Shown here: piece by piece, positions 44,346 to 51,444 of the stretch
How the letters are laid out: every line of letters starts with the position of its first letter
How positions within the stretch are numbered: the first letter of the stretch is position 1
Assembly (NCBI RefSeq): GCF_006175985.1
Contig: NZ_SRSH01000001.1
Location: 528,853 to 592,852 of the forward strand
DNA from: Methylotetracoccus oryzae
GTDB taxonomy: Bacteria > Pseudomonadota > Gammaproteobacteria > Methylococcales > Methylococcaceae
Direction: 5' to 3'
Length of the DNA: 64,000 nucleotides
Notes under the pieces: model-generated
Databases searched by the model: none
What the model was told of the DNA's origin: nothing
The model's input: the letters and a program-made list of their open reading frames with translations, nothing else
Position numbers and translations under genes: made by a program

Positions 44346-44750
44346 ACGTGACGACGGTACGGACCGCAGCCAGGATCGCATGTGCGTGCGTGCAGGCCTG
44401 ATCCGCTTCCGCACGGGTATAGGCCTCAGACGGCGTCAGCTCCGCCAGGGCATCGGGATAGCGTGTCGGGATGTACAACTTGTCAAGCGACAGCGCGCTC
44501 GGAATAGCGCCTCGAACCCTTCGCGGGCACTATCCGGCAACGACTTGATCAGCCGGGTCAGCGAGTGCCCCCAAGGATCGAGATCGAGCAGGAACCACAG
44601 GCCCTAAAGCGCCTTCTCGCCCGCCTGTTGGCAGAGGAACGCGGCCTGCGCGTGCTTCCCGAAATTCACCAGGGCCTCGGCCGCCTCCAAATCGTCCTCG
44701 GCCTGGAGCAGCCAACGGCCGGCCTCGGCCCTAATCCGCTCTACGCTCAT
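44338..44750 (-). pseudogene. HEPN-domain gene, inactivated by a nonsense codon and a frameshift
   Basis: The ATG at 44750 begins MSVERIRAEAGRWLLQAEDD, continues LEAAEALVNFGKHAQAAFLC and QQAGEKAL, then hits TAG (44604-44606), where related proteins have K in EKALKGL. In the same frame beyond the stop: GLWFLLDLDPWGHSLTRLIK and SLPDSAREGFEALFRA. The frame then shifts by one base near 44500-44510, after which SLDKLYIPTRYPDALAELTP and THAHAILAAVRTVV follow to a TGA at 44338. So the HEPN partner of the adjacent nucleotidyltransferase is broken twice. A stop here could be an assembly or sequencing error, but two lesions make decay more likely. Confidence 0.85.
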
Positions 44751-45078
44751 AGAGTATTTTTCCCTCCTCGAGCGCGCGGCGCAGGAATGGGCTGTGACGA
44801 CGCGCCTGAAGGTCAGCGGGGGTATACGCGATGACATCCACCGGCCAAGGGCTGTCGGCGAGCAGGCCCAGCACTTGGCCGATGCGTTCCAAGGGCGGGG
44901 CATCGGTGTTCCAGACGACCAGCAGGTCGATGTCGGAGCGACGAGACTCGGTGCCGCGCGCGCGCGAACCGAACAGCAGAATCAGTTCCGGGTTGAGGGC
45001 GGCGCGCAACCGCTGCGCGGCCTCGTGCAGCCAGCGGTCTGCGAGCGCACGCCCGAAGTCAGTTTCGTCTGGGAGCAT
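44731..45078 (-). CDS. MNT-type nucleotidyltransferase (partner of the broken HEPN gene)
   Basis: The 115-aa protein carries LILLFGSRARGTESRRSDID with GSRARG and the SDIDLLVVW Asp pair, the minimal nucleotidyltransferase core, and a third acidic residue in PVDVIAYTP. The C-terminus has FLRRALEEGKILYERR, typical of MNT proteins paired with HEPN. It overlaps the HEPN pseudogene start by 20 nt. Since the HEPN partner is disrupted, it is probably an orphan antitoxin-like gene. Confidence 0.9.
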   Translation of the reverse strand: MLPDETDFGRALADRWLHEAAQRLRAALNPELILLFGSRARGTESRRSDIDLLVVWNTDAPPLERIGQVLGLLADSPWPVDVIAYTPADLQARRHSPFLRRALEEGKILYERRAD

Positions 45079-45356
45079 GGAGGTGGTTTCCGCCGCTGCT
45101 GAGGAACCTTGATTTCACGAGTGATAAAGGACGATAGCAGAACCACGACGCGGGTGACAGACAACGCGGGGAGGAAAAAGGAGGCTGATTCGGTTAACAC
45201 AGTGGAGAAAATTCGCCCCGACCGCAAGGTCGCGCGCCTTACGCGATCCCGACACCATCCCATGAAGCCAGAAACTCATTGACCGCCTGAAAGGCAGTCG
45301 CCGGGACTATCGAAACTCGCAAAGCTAACCCCGGGAGAAGGGGGGCTAAGTGGCGT
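45079..45356. other. intergenic region, nothing recognised
   Basis: Upstream of the nucleotidyltransferase gene (minus). An A/G-rich stretch (AGGAAAAAGGAGG, about 45172) is present. No gene or clear promoter. Confidence 0.4.
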
Positions 45357-45446
45357 GTTCGCCCGGAGGGCCGGGCTCCTACAGGGTGCGGTTTCGGCAG
45401 AGCCCGCCACAACGCCACCGGCCCGTCGGGATGAATCCCGAGCGAC
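45357..45446 (-). repeat. single REP with tail and GTCGGGATGAATCCCGA palindrome
   Basis: A minus-oriented REP (GTTCGCCCGGAGGGCCGGGC, then TCCTACA) is followed by GGGTGCGGTTTCGGCAGAGC, CCGCCACAACGCCACC and the palindrome GTCGGGATGAATCCCGAGC. It is the same three-part composite as at 44265 and 46540. Confidence 0.85.
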
Positions 45447-45591
45447 AATCAGCCATCCGTTACCAGGTGGGATGGAGGCACACCGATGTCCCCAGAGAGT
45501 TCATCCACCGGCACTGCCCGTCAACACGGGGATCGGACATCGCGCCTCCTTCAGGGCAAGAGACGCAAGGGTCAGGAAATCGACCTTGCGC
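45447..45591. other. spacer downstream of yoeB
   Basis: No feature recognised; the yoeB stop codon is at 45592. Confidence 0.4.
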
Positions 45592-45846
45592 TCAATAGTG
45601 ATAGCGAAGCTGGGCGATCAAAAGGGCGTCTTCGCCTACGCTGTAGACCATGCGGTGTTCTTCGGTGATACGTCGCGACCAGTAGCCCGATAAGGCGTGC
45701 TTGAGCGCTTCCGGTTTCCCGGCGCCGGAAAACGGTTCGCGCTGCGTGTCGCGAATCAGCTTGTTGATTCGCTCCACCATGCGCCGGTCCTGACGTTGCC
45801 AATACAGATAGTCATCCCAGGCGGCTTCAGAGAAGACAAGCTTCAT
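45592..45846 (-). CDS. yoeB: YoeB/Txe-family mRNA interferase toxin
   Basis: The 84-aa protein is nearly standard YoeB length (84): KLVFSEAAWDDYLYWQRQDR, LIRDTQREPFSGAGKPEALK and GYWSRRITEEHRMVYSVGED, ending in the catalytic RYHY. The Glu, Arg and C-terminal His-Tyr catalytic residues are all visible. YoeB cuts mRNA at the ribosomal A site. Its ATG overlaps the yefM stop by 4 nt (ATGA), with antitoxin first. Confidence 0.95.
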   Translation of the reverse strand: MKLVFSEAAWDDYLYWQRQDRRMVERINKLIRDTQREPFSGAGKPEALKHALSGYWSRRITEEHRMVYSVGEDALLIAQLRYHY

Positions 45847-46097
45847 TCTTCAACGAGTCGCTGTTCCGTGCCCTGTCCCCGATTCAGTTGATCGATTGAC
45901 GATAGCAGGCGTTTCGCGTTCTCCGGACTGCGAAGCAGATAAGCGGTCTCTTCCAGAGCGCTGTAATCCTCCAGGGAGAGCATGACCACCGACTGTTGGC
46001 CGTTCCGTGTGATGATGATCGGCTGGTGATCGTCGCAAACCCGGTCCATCGTGCTTGCCAAATTCGCTCGCGCCGCAGAATAGGTGATCGCATCCAT
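45843..46097 (-). CDS. yefM: YefM-family antitoxin (Phd/YefM)
   Basis: The 84-aa protein starts MDAITYSAARANLASTMDRV, the Phd/YefM DNA-binding and dimer fold, with IIITRNGQQSVVMLSLEDYS and AYLLRSPENAKRLLSSIDQL, then an acidic, unstructured C-terminus that wraps the toxin. First gene of the yefM-yoeB operon; such pairs repress their own promoter by conditional cooperativity. No operator palindrome was identified with confidence. Confidence 0.95.
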   Translation of the reverse strand: MDAITYSAARANLASTMDRVCDDHQPIIITRNGQQSVVMLSLEDYSALEETAYLLRSPENAKRLLSSIDQLNRGQGTEQRLVEE

Positions 46098-46251
46098 TAG
46101 TTAGCCCTCTCAGTTGTACGTTTTATTGTACAAGCTGCGCACTGGAGAGCAAGGCCCCCAACTCCTCCGATGCCGCCGGTGGCGGTGACGCCGTGCTGGT
46201 TGGGACGATGGGATCACCCTTTGGCCCAGGGCAATCGCGGAAAAGGGGTCC

Positions 46252-46394
46252 GGAAAAGGGGTCTGGTTACTTTTCCGCACCATCTTTCGCATTTCTTGAC
46301 CGCGCCTGTGGAACATTTCTGGCGCGTCGGCGGCCCATCGCCTCGATCTCCTGCTGAGACTCGCTTGATCGGAATGCACATTCCCTTTTGTTGT
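46252..46394 (-). mobile_element. 3' remnant 3 of a REP-associated transposase gene
   Basis: The minus strand reads SQQEIEAMGRRRARNVPQAR then SRNAKDGAEK and a TAA stop, followed by CCAGACCCC. It matches remnant 2 over the whole length including the non-coding flank CCCTTTTGTTGT, where a REP array again takes over. The catalytic HUH/Tyr regions are missing. Confidence 0.7.
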
Positions 46395-46630
46395 GGGAGC
46401 CAAGCCCTCTCGGCGAAGCGGCAATGATCAGGGCAGTGGTCAGTTCGCCCAGGAGGCTGGGCTCCTTCAGGTGAGGCATCGGTGCCTTTGTAGGCGCCGA
46501 GCCCTCTCAGCGAAGCGGCGTTGATCGGGGCGGTAGTTCGTTCGCCCGGAGGGCCGGGCTCCTAAAGGGTGCGGTTTCGGCAGAGCCTGCCATAACGCCA
46601 CCGGCCGGTCGGGATGTATCCCGACCGACC
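46392..46630 (-). repeat. REP/BIME array 7 (2 units) plus tail and GTCGGGATGTATCCCGAC palindrome
   Basis: Order: TGTGGGAGCCAAGCCCTCTC (46392), minus REP (GCCCAGGAGGCTGGGCTCCT, 46449), TGTAGGCGCCGAGCCCTCTC (46489), minus REP (GCCCGGAGGGCCGGGCTCCT, 46543), then tail GGGTGCGGTTTCGGCAGAGC and palindrome GGTCGGGATGTATCCCGACC. It abuts transposase remnant 3 on the left and a HEPN fragment on the right. Confidence 0.88.
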
Positions 46631-46639
46631 ACCCGCCAG

Positions 46640-46735
46640 CGGGAACCTCAGGCCCTTGAGCGCCTTCTCGCCCGCCTGTTGGCAGAGGAAAGCGGCCTGC
46701 GCGTGCTTCCCGAAATTCGCCAGGGCCGCGGGCGA
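46640..46735 (-). pseudogene. HEPN-domain gene fragment
   Basis: On the minus strand, ALANFGKHAQAAFLCQQAGE followed by KALKGL is nearly identical, at DNA level too (about 80 bp), to the middle of the HEPN pseudogene at 44607-44680. Here the Lys codon of KALKGL is intact (AAG). The fragment is cut on its 3' side directly by a GTCGGGATGTATCCCGAC palindrome. It is a duplicated or independent relic; no start codon or remaining domain is present. Confidence 0.75.
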
Positions 46736-46816
46736 CCGGTGGACCGGGAGCGACACAGTCTGCGGCATCGCATGCGGCCCCGTCCTCCATACAACGCACG
46801 GACCTTGGGAGCTGCC
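46736..46816. other. short spacer downstream of the sulfotransferase gene
   Basis: No feature recognised between the HEPN fragment and the sulfotransferase stop codon. Confidence 0.4.
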
Positions 46817-47725
46817 CTAATGCAGCCAATGAGTCAGGTCGCGTCCAGTCAGGCGTCCCAATTTTTTCACGTCGTCCGCGAAGAAGCGGATCAAGTCGTC
46901 CCGCAGCGCGCCATCCGGCTTCGCCTGCTCCACCTCGACCCTGTTGAAGTGCTCCAGTCGCCGCAGCAGGCCGGTCCCGTGGCTCAATCCCAGTCTGGCC
47001 TTGATGGGGCGCGCGACGTCTCGGGCGCAGGTCCGCACCAGTTTGACCAGCCAGCGATAGCGGGCCTCCTTGCGCTGATTGAGCACCGGAAAATCGACAC
47101 GACCGTCAGAGGGTTGGCCGAGAAAACGCAAGGTATTCTCGTAAACCTCGCGGACGTTGGCCTTCATGTCCTCAAGAAAGATGACGTGCACGCGCTCTCG
47201 GGGCACCTGCTGGTAGAGGCGCTCAAGCTGATCGCCGAGCTTGCATATGTAGCCATAGTCGAGCAGGCGTGGATCGGGTATCAGACCATCCGACGCGGCG
47301 CCATGCGCAATCGTGGTCCGTTCCCGCCAAGCCTTCGAGAAATCCGCGACCTTTTGCATGCCGGCGTAAACGACCTCGCTATGATAGGACTGCGCGAGTT
47401 CTAGCGGATTACGCATCATGACCACGAAGACCGCCGCCGGGTTGTAGTCGAGGATGGCGCCCACCGCGTTGGGCGAGGCCAGGTACAAGGTGGACGCCTC
47501 ACCCGCCAGCAAACCATCGGCGCGCGGGACGTTTGCAAGGAGCCGCTGATACTCCTGCAACGTTCTGATCTTGCGCAACTCGTTCATGCGCAGGTCATCC
47601 TTGCAGAAATACGACGGCTCCTTGGGGTCCGTCATAAAGATGCCCGGATGCTCGGCAAGGTACCCTGCCAAAGATGTGGTGCCGCACTTCGGTGCGCCGA
47701 CCATGAAGAAGTCGATGTTTCTCAC
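46817..47725 (-). CDS. PAPS-dependent sulfotransferase family protein
   Basis: The 302-aa protein starts at GTG 47725 behind a G-run and opens NIDFFMVGAPKCGTTSLAGY, the 5'-phosphosulfate (P-loop-like) site of sulfotransferases. The 3'-phosphate region is visible in FVVMMRNPLELAQSYHSEVV (RNP with Ser), and the C-terminal part includes ENTLRFLGQPSDGRVDFPV. It would transfer sulfate from PAPS to an unknown acceptor such as an exopolysaccharide, lipid or glycan. It is isolated, with REP arrays on both sides, so it probably came in as a single accessory gene. Confidence 0.88.
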   Translation of the reverse strand: MRNIDFFMVGAPKCGTTSLAGYLAEHPGIFMTDPKEPSYFCKDDLRMNELRKIRTLQEYQRLLANVPRADGLLAGEASTLYLASPNAVGAILDYNPAAVFVVMMRNPLELAQSYHSEVVYAGMQKVADFSKAWRERTTIAHGAASDGLIPDPRLLDYGYICKLGDQLERLYQQVPRERVHVIFLEDMKANVREVYENTLRFLGQPSDGRVDFPVLNQRKEARYRWLVKLVRTCARDVARPIKARLGLSHGTGLLRRLEHFNRVEVEQAKPDGALRDDLIRFFADDVKKLGRLTGRDLTHWLH

Positions 47726-47879
47726 CCAACCCCCCTAACTCTCTGAATGAAACCCATCCTGGCTGTCATTATGGCGATTCCTTTCCGTATCACGGAAGGC
47801 CCTGGAGCGTGCTGAGCCTTCACTGCGCACTGACCATAAGACATCATGGCGCTCCGGATCAATCAGGCTTCTCCTTAAC
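47726..47879. other. upstream region of the sulfotransferase gene
   Basis: Contains the likely sulfotransferase promoter (minus strand); an AT-richer stretch spans 47745-47800. No other feature. Confidence 0.4.
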
Positions 47880-48432
47880 GCCCTCGGCGGAGCGGCGTCG
47901 ATCAGGACCGTGGTCAGTTCGCCCAGGGGGCTGGGCTCCTACAGCTGGGGCATCGGGTTCTTTGTAGGCGCTGGGCCCTCTCGGCGAATACGCCCCGATC
48001 AGCGGCGGTGGTCAGTTCGCCCAGGGGGCTCGGCTCCTACAGCTGGGGCATCGGGTTCTTTGTAGGGGCTGGGCCCTCTCGGCGATTACGCCCCGATCGG
48101 GAGCGGTGGTTCGTTCGCCCGGAGGGCCGGGCTCCTACAGCTGGGGCATCGGGTCCTTTGTAGGCGCCGGGCCCTCTCAGCGAGTACGCGCTGATCGGGG
48201 GCGGTGGTCCGTTCGCCCGGAGGGCCGGGCTCCTAAAAGCGGGGCAGCGGGTCCTTTGTAGGCGCCGGGCCCTCTCGGCGAATACGCACCGATCGGGGGC
48301 GGTGGTCTGTTCGCCCGGAGGGCCGGGCTCCTACAGGCGGGGCAGCGGGTCCTTTGTAGGAACCGAGCCCCCTCGGCGAATACGCGCCGATCGGGGGCGG
48401 TGGTTCGTTCTCCCAGGGGGCTGGGTGCCTGG
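47880..48432 (-). repeat. REP/BIME array 8: about 5.5 tandem 98-bp units
   Basis: Minus-oriented REPs end with CTCCTACA (or variant) at 47943, 48041, 48139, 48237 and 48335, a strict 98-bp period. A degenerate sixth lies at 48430. The partner REP in each unit reads TGTAGGCGCCGGGCCCTCTC, and the linker is CAGCTGGGGCATCGGGTTCTT. It is the longest array in the window and ends about 110 bp before the DUF4410 gene. Confidence 0.92.
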
Positions 48433-48546
48433 CAGCGCTCCACGGAGGGCCCGGAATGCGAAATAATGGCGCCGCGATTGCGCTCGGGGAACGTGTCGCA
48501 GGCCATGGTGGCCAATTTCAACGATCCATTTCAGAGGAGATCCGTC

Positions 48547-49254
48547 ATGAGCGTCATCGGTCGAAGCGTTTTTGGTGCCTGCCTGCTCAGCCTGTTGGCA
48601 GGCTGTGCGGGTAGCTCGGTCACTTCGCATCAGAATTATGCGAGCTCCAAACGGCCGCGGCCGGATCACATCCTCGTTTACGACTTCGGGGCAACGCCTG
48701 ACGACGTCGACGCCGGATCCAGCCTGCAGGGCAAAGTCACTAGCCACGATACACCACAGACCTCCGAGCAGGTGGCCGCGGGCCGCAAGCTGGGCGCCGA
48801 AGTCGCCGAGGAGTTGGTGGCGGAAATTCGCAGGATGGGGCTACCTGCGGCCCGCGGCACGGGTGGTCCCAAACCCGTCGTTGGTGACCTGGTCATCAAG
48901 GGCTATTTCCTTTCGGTCGATCAGGGAAGCGCCGAAAAGCGCGTTCTCGTCGGATTCGGCAAGGGCGCCGCGGAACTGAAAGCGGCCGTCGAGGGCTACG
49001 AAGTCACCCCAACCGGATTGCGCCTGCTCAGCCGCAGCGCCACCGACTCGAGCGGCGGCAAGAAACCCGGGCTGCTGGTCGGGGCCGCGACCTTGGCAGC
49101 TACCGGGAATCCGGTAGGCCTGATCGTCAGCGGCGCATCGAAGGCAATGGGAGAAGCCAAAGGCTCCGAGACGATCGATGGCCAGGCCAAGAAGACCGCC
49201 GACGATCTGGCCGAGGCCATGAAGGAAGAATTCAGGAAATTGGGCTGGATCTGA
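48547..49254 (+). CDS. DUF4410-type lipoprotein
   Basis: The ATG at 48547 has GAGGAG eight bases upstream (the frame is open to 48400 but runs through REP sequence). The 235-aa product has a lipoprotein signal (MSVIGRSVFGACLLSLLAGC, Cys20) and the DUF4410 layout: RPDHILVYDFGATPDDVDAG, VAEELVAEIRRMGLPAARGT and VVGDLVIKGYFLSVDQGSAE, then a Gly/Ala-rich hydrophobic segment (about 165-195) and an acidic C-terminal helix. Function unknown. The GNA1162/CsgG-type lipoproteins have a similar alpha/beta body. Confidence 0.85.
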   Translation: MSVIGRSVFGACLLSLLAGCAGSSVTSHQNYASSKRPRPDHILVYDFGATPDDVDAGSSLQGKVTSHDTPQTSEQVAAGRKLGAEVAEELVAEIRRMGLPAARGTGGPKPVVGDLVIKGYFLSVDQGSAEKRVLVGFGKGAAELKAAVEGYEVTPTGLRLLSRSATDSSGGKKPGLLVGAATLAATGNPVGLIVSGASKAMGEAKGSETIDGQAKKTADDLAEAMKEEFRKLGWI

Positions 49255-49291
49255 CGGACCGGGGCGCTCCGGCACCCCGGAATCGCCCCGC

Positions 49292-49344
49292 CGGGATAAA
49301 TCCCGACCGACTCGACCGTGACCGACTAGGCCAAGTCGGATCGC
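49292..49344 (-). repeat. duplicated glmS 3' end with palindrome
   Basis: CGGGATAAATCCCGACC, then ACTCGACCGTGACCGA and a partly matching GGCCA, repeats the sequence at 49595-49644, which is the glmS 3' end plus its trailing palindrome. The match is 33 of 34 bases in its best part. In this copy the position of the glmS stop TAG reads TCG. It is separated from glmS by REP array 9. Confidence 0.75.
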
Positions 49345-49615
49345 CCAGGGGGCCGGGCTCTTACAGGGTAGGGCGTCGGTTGTTTTGTAGGAGCCGAGCC
49401 CTCTCGGCGAACACGCGGTGATCAGGGCGGTGGTCTGTTCGCCCGGAGGGCCGGGCTCCTACAGGGTGCGGTTCCGGCCGGGCCTGCCCCACTCACCAAG
49501 GCCGTGTCGGGATCAATCCCGACCTCCAAAACGTGCGCCCGTAGCCCGTAGGTCGGGTTTCAACCCGACATCACCGCCACACCGTATCGCAGATCGGGAT
49601 AAATCCCGACCTACT
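49332..49615 (-). repeat. REP array 9 plus GTCGGGATTGATCCCGAC-type palindromes up to the glmS stop
   Basis: Contains GCCCAGGGGGCCGGGCTCTTAC (49344), TGTAGGAGCCGAGCCCTCTC (49386), minus REP (49440) and the tail GGGTGCGGTTCCGGCCGG, followed by three copies of a second palindrome type: GTCGGGATCAATCCCGAC (49506), GTAGGTCGGGTTTCAACCCG (49550) and GATCGGGATAAATCCCGACC (49593). The last forms the glmS stop codon (TAG inside GAGTAGGTCGGGAT on the minus strand). Confidence 0.85.
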
Positions 49616-51443
49616 CGACCGTGACCGATTTGGCCAGATTGCGCGGCTGGTCGACATCGGTCCCCTTGATCAGGGCGACGTGGTAGGCGAGCAACTGCAA
49701 TGGGATCGTGTAGATGATGGGCGCCAGCACGTCGTTGACCTCGGCGACGCGCAGCAACTTGACGCCGGCCATGCTCTCCAGCGGCGCGTTGACGTCTGCG
49801 AACACGTAGAGCTCGCCGCCGCGCGCCTGGACTTCCTGCAGGTTCGACTTGAGCTTTTCCAGCAGCTCGTTGTTCGGCGCTACCGCGATCACCGGCATCT
49901 GGTCGTCGATCAGCGCCAGCGGCCCGTGCTTGAGCTCGCCGGCCGGGTAGGCCTCGGCGTGAATGTATGAGATTTCCTTGAGCTTCAGCGCGCCTTCCAT
50001 CGCAACCGGGTAGTGCATGCCGCGGCCAAGATACAGCGCGTCCTTCTTGTCGCCGAAATTCTCGGCCCACTTGACGATTTCGGGCTCCAGCCGCAGCACC
50101 TGTTCGATCTGTGAGGGCAGCCGGTGCAGCTCTCGGACGATCGCGACTTCCCGTTCTTTGCTGATCCCGTTCCGCTTGCCAATCGCAATCACCAGCAGCA
50201 GCAGCGCGGTCAACTGGGTCGTGAAGGCTTTGGTGGAGGCCACGCCGATCTCGGGACCGGCCCGGGTCATCAGTGCCAGCTCGGATTCGCGGACCAGCGA
50301 ACTCTCCGGCACATTGCAGATCGCCAGGGTGTGGGTATAACCGATAAGCCTCGCCTGCTTCAGCGCAGCCAGTGTGTCGGCGGTCTCGCCCGACTGCGAG
50401 ATGGTCACGAACAGCGTGCCCGGCTGCACGACGTGCCTGCGGTACCGGAATTCGCTGGCGACCTCGACCTGGCAGGGCACGCCGGCGATTTCCTCCATCC
50501 AGTAACGCGCCACCATCCCGGCATGGTAACTGGTGCCACAGGCGACGATCTGGACGTTCCGGACCTGATCGAAGATCGCGGCCGCCGTGTCGCCAAAGGC
50601 CTCGTCGAGCAGGCGCTCGCCCTGGTAGCGCCCGTCCAGCGTCTTTTCGACGGCGATGGCCTGCTCGTGAATCTCCTTCTGCATGTAGTGGCGGTACTCG
50701 CCCCGCTCGACGGCATCGGCCGCGATCCGGGTTTCGTGCACCGGCCGCTCGACGGCGGCCCCGGCCGCATCGTAAATCTCGACGCCGTCCGTGGTCAGCA
50801 CGGCGGTGTCGCCGTCTTCCAGGAACAGGAAGCGCTGGGTTTCGGCGACCAGGGCGAACACGTCCGAAGCGATGTAGTTCTCGCTGTCGCCGAGGCCGAC
50901 CACGAGCGGGCTGCCCTGGCGGGCGGCGACCAGCTCGCGCGGATGGGCGCTGCTGATCACGCCGATCGCAAAAGCGCCGCGCAATACGCCGCAGGTCGCC
51001 TGCACGGCTTTCAGTAGCGGCAGGCCCTGTTCCAGAAAAACATCGATCTGATGGGCGATGACTTCGGTGTCGGTCTCCGAAGTGAACTCGTAGCCCTTGG
51101 CTTGCAGTTCGCCGCGCAGCGCTTCGTAGTTCTCGACGATGCCGTTGTGGACCACGGCCACGCGCTCACGGCACACATGCGGATGCGCGTTGCGCTCGGA
51201 CGGCACGCCGTGCGTGGCCCAGCGCGTGTGCGCAATGCCGATCCTGCCGACCAATGGCGCCTGCTGCAGCGCGGCTTCGAGTTCCAGGATCTTGCCGATG
51301 CGGCGCGTCCGCAGCAGCGTGTGGTCCTGGTCCAATACCGCGATCCCGGCGGAGTCATAGCCTCGATACTCGAGACGCTTCAGCCCTTCCAGCAGGACGG
51401 GCGTCACCGTCCGGTGCGCGATCGCGCCGACTATGCCGCACAT
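49611..51443 (-). CDS. glmS: glutamine-fructose-6-phosphate aminotransferase (isomerizing)
   Basis: The 610-aa enzyme makes glucosamine 6-phosphate from fructose 6-phosphate and glutamine, starting UDP-GlcNAc synthesis. N-terminal glutaminase with Cys nucleophile ([12 protein letters not shown]), RWATHG and EIYDAAG region; two SIS domains ([37 protein letters not shown]) and the C-terminal KSVTVE. Full length compared with E. coli GlmS (609). It begins 1 bp after the glmU stop, so it is cotranscribed. The stop codon is provided by a REP-like palindrome. Confidence 0.98.
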   Translation of the reverse strand: MCGIVGAIAHRTVTPVLLEGLKRLEYRGYDSAGIAVLDQDHTLLRTRRIGKILELEAALQQAPLVGRIGIAHTRWATHGVPSERNAHPHVCRERVAVVHNGIVENYEALRGELQAKGYEFTSETDTEVIAHQIDVFLEQGLPLLKAVQATCGVLRGAFAIGVISSAHPRELVAARQGSPLVVGLGDSENYIASDVFALVAETQRFLFLEDGDTAVLTTDGVEIYDAAGAAVERPVHETRIAADAVERGEYRHYMQKEIHEQAIAVEKTLDGRYQGERLLDEAFGDTAAAIFDQVRNVQIVACGTSYHAGMVARYWMEEIAGVPCQVEVASEFRYRRHVVQPGTLFVTISQSGETADTLAALKQARLIGYTHTLAICNVPESSLVRESELALMTRAGPEIGVASTKAFTTQLTALLLLVIAIGKRNGISKEREVAIVRELHRLPSQIEQVLRLEPEIVKWAENFGDKKDALYLGRGMHYPVAMEGALKLKEISYIHAEAYPAGELKHGPLALIDDQMPVIAVAPNNELLEKLKSNLQEVQARGGELYVFADVNAPLESMAGVKLLRVAEVNDVLAPIIYTIPLQLLAYHVALIKGTDVDQPRNLAKSVTVE

Positions 51444-51444
51444 G

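Noticed and set aside
46562..46768. 68-codon minus-strand frame as a complete gene
   Set aside because: It fuses a HEPN fragment with REP and tail sequence; the HEPN part is recorded as a fragment instead.
47880..48432. Regular direct repeats resembling a CRISPR array
   Set aside because: The whole 98-bp unit is repeated, including the would-be spacers, and each unit holds inverted palindromes; no cas genes. They are BIMEs.
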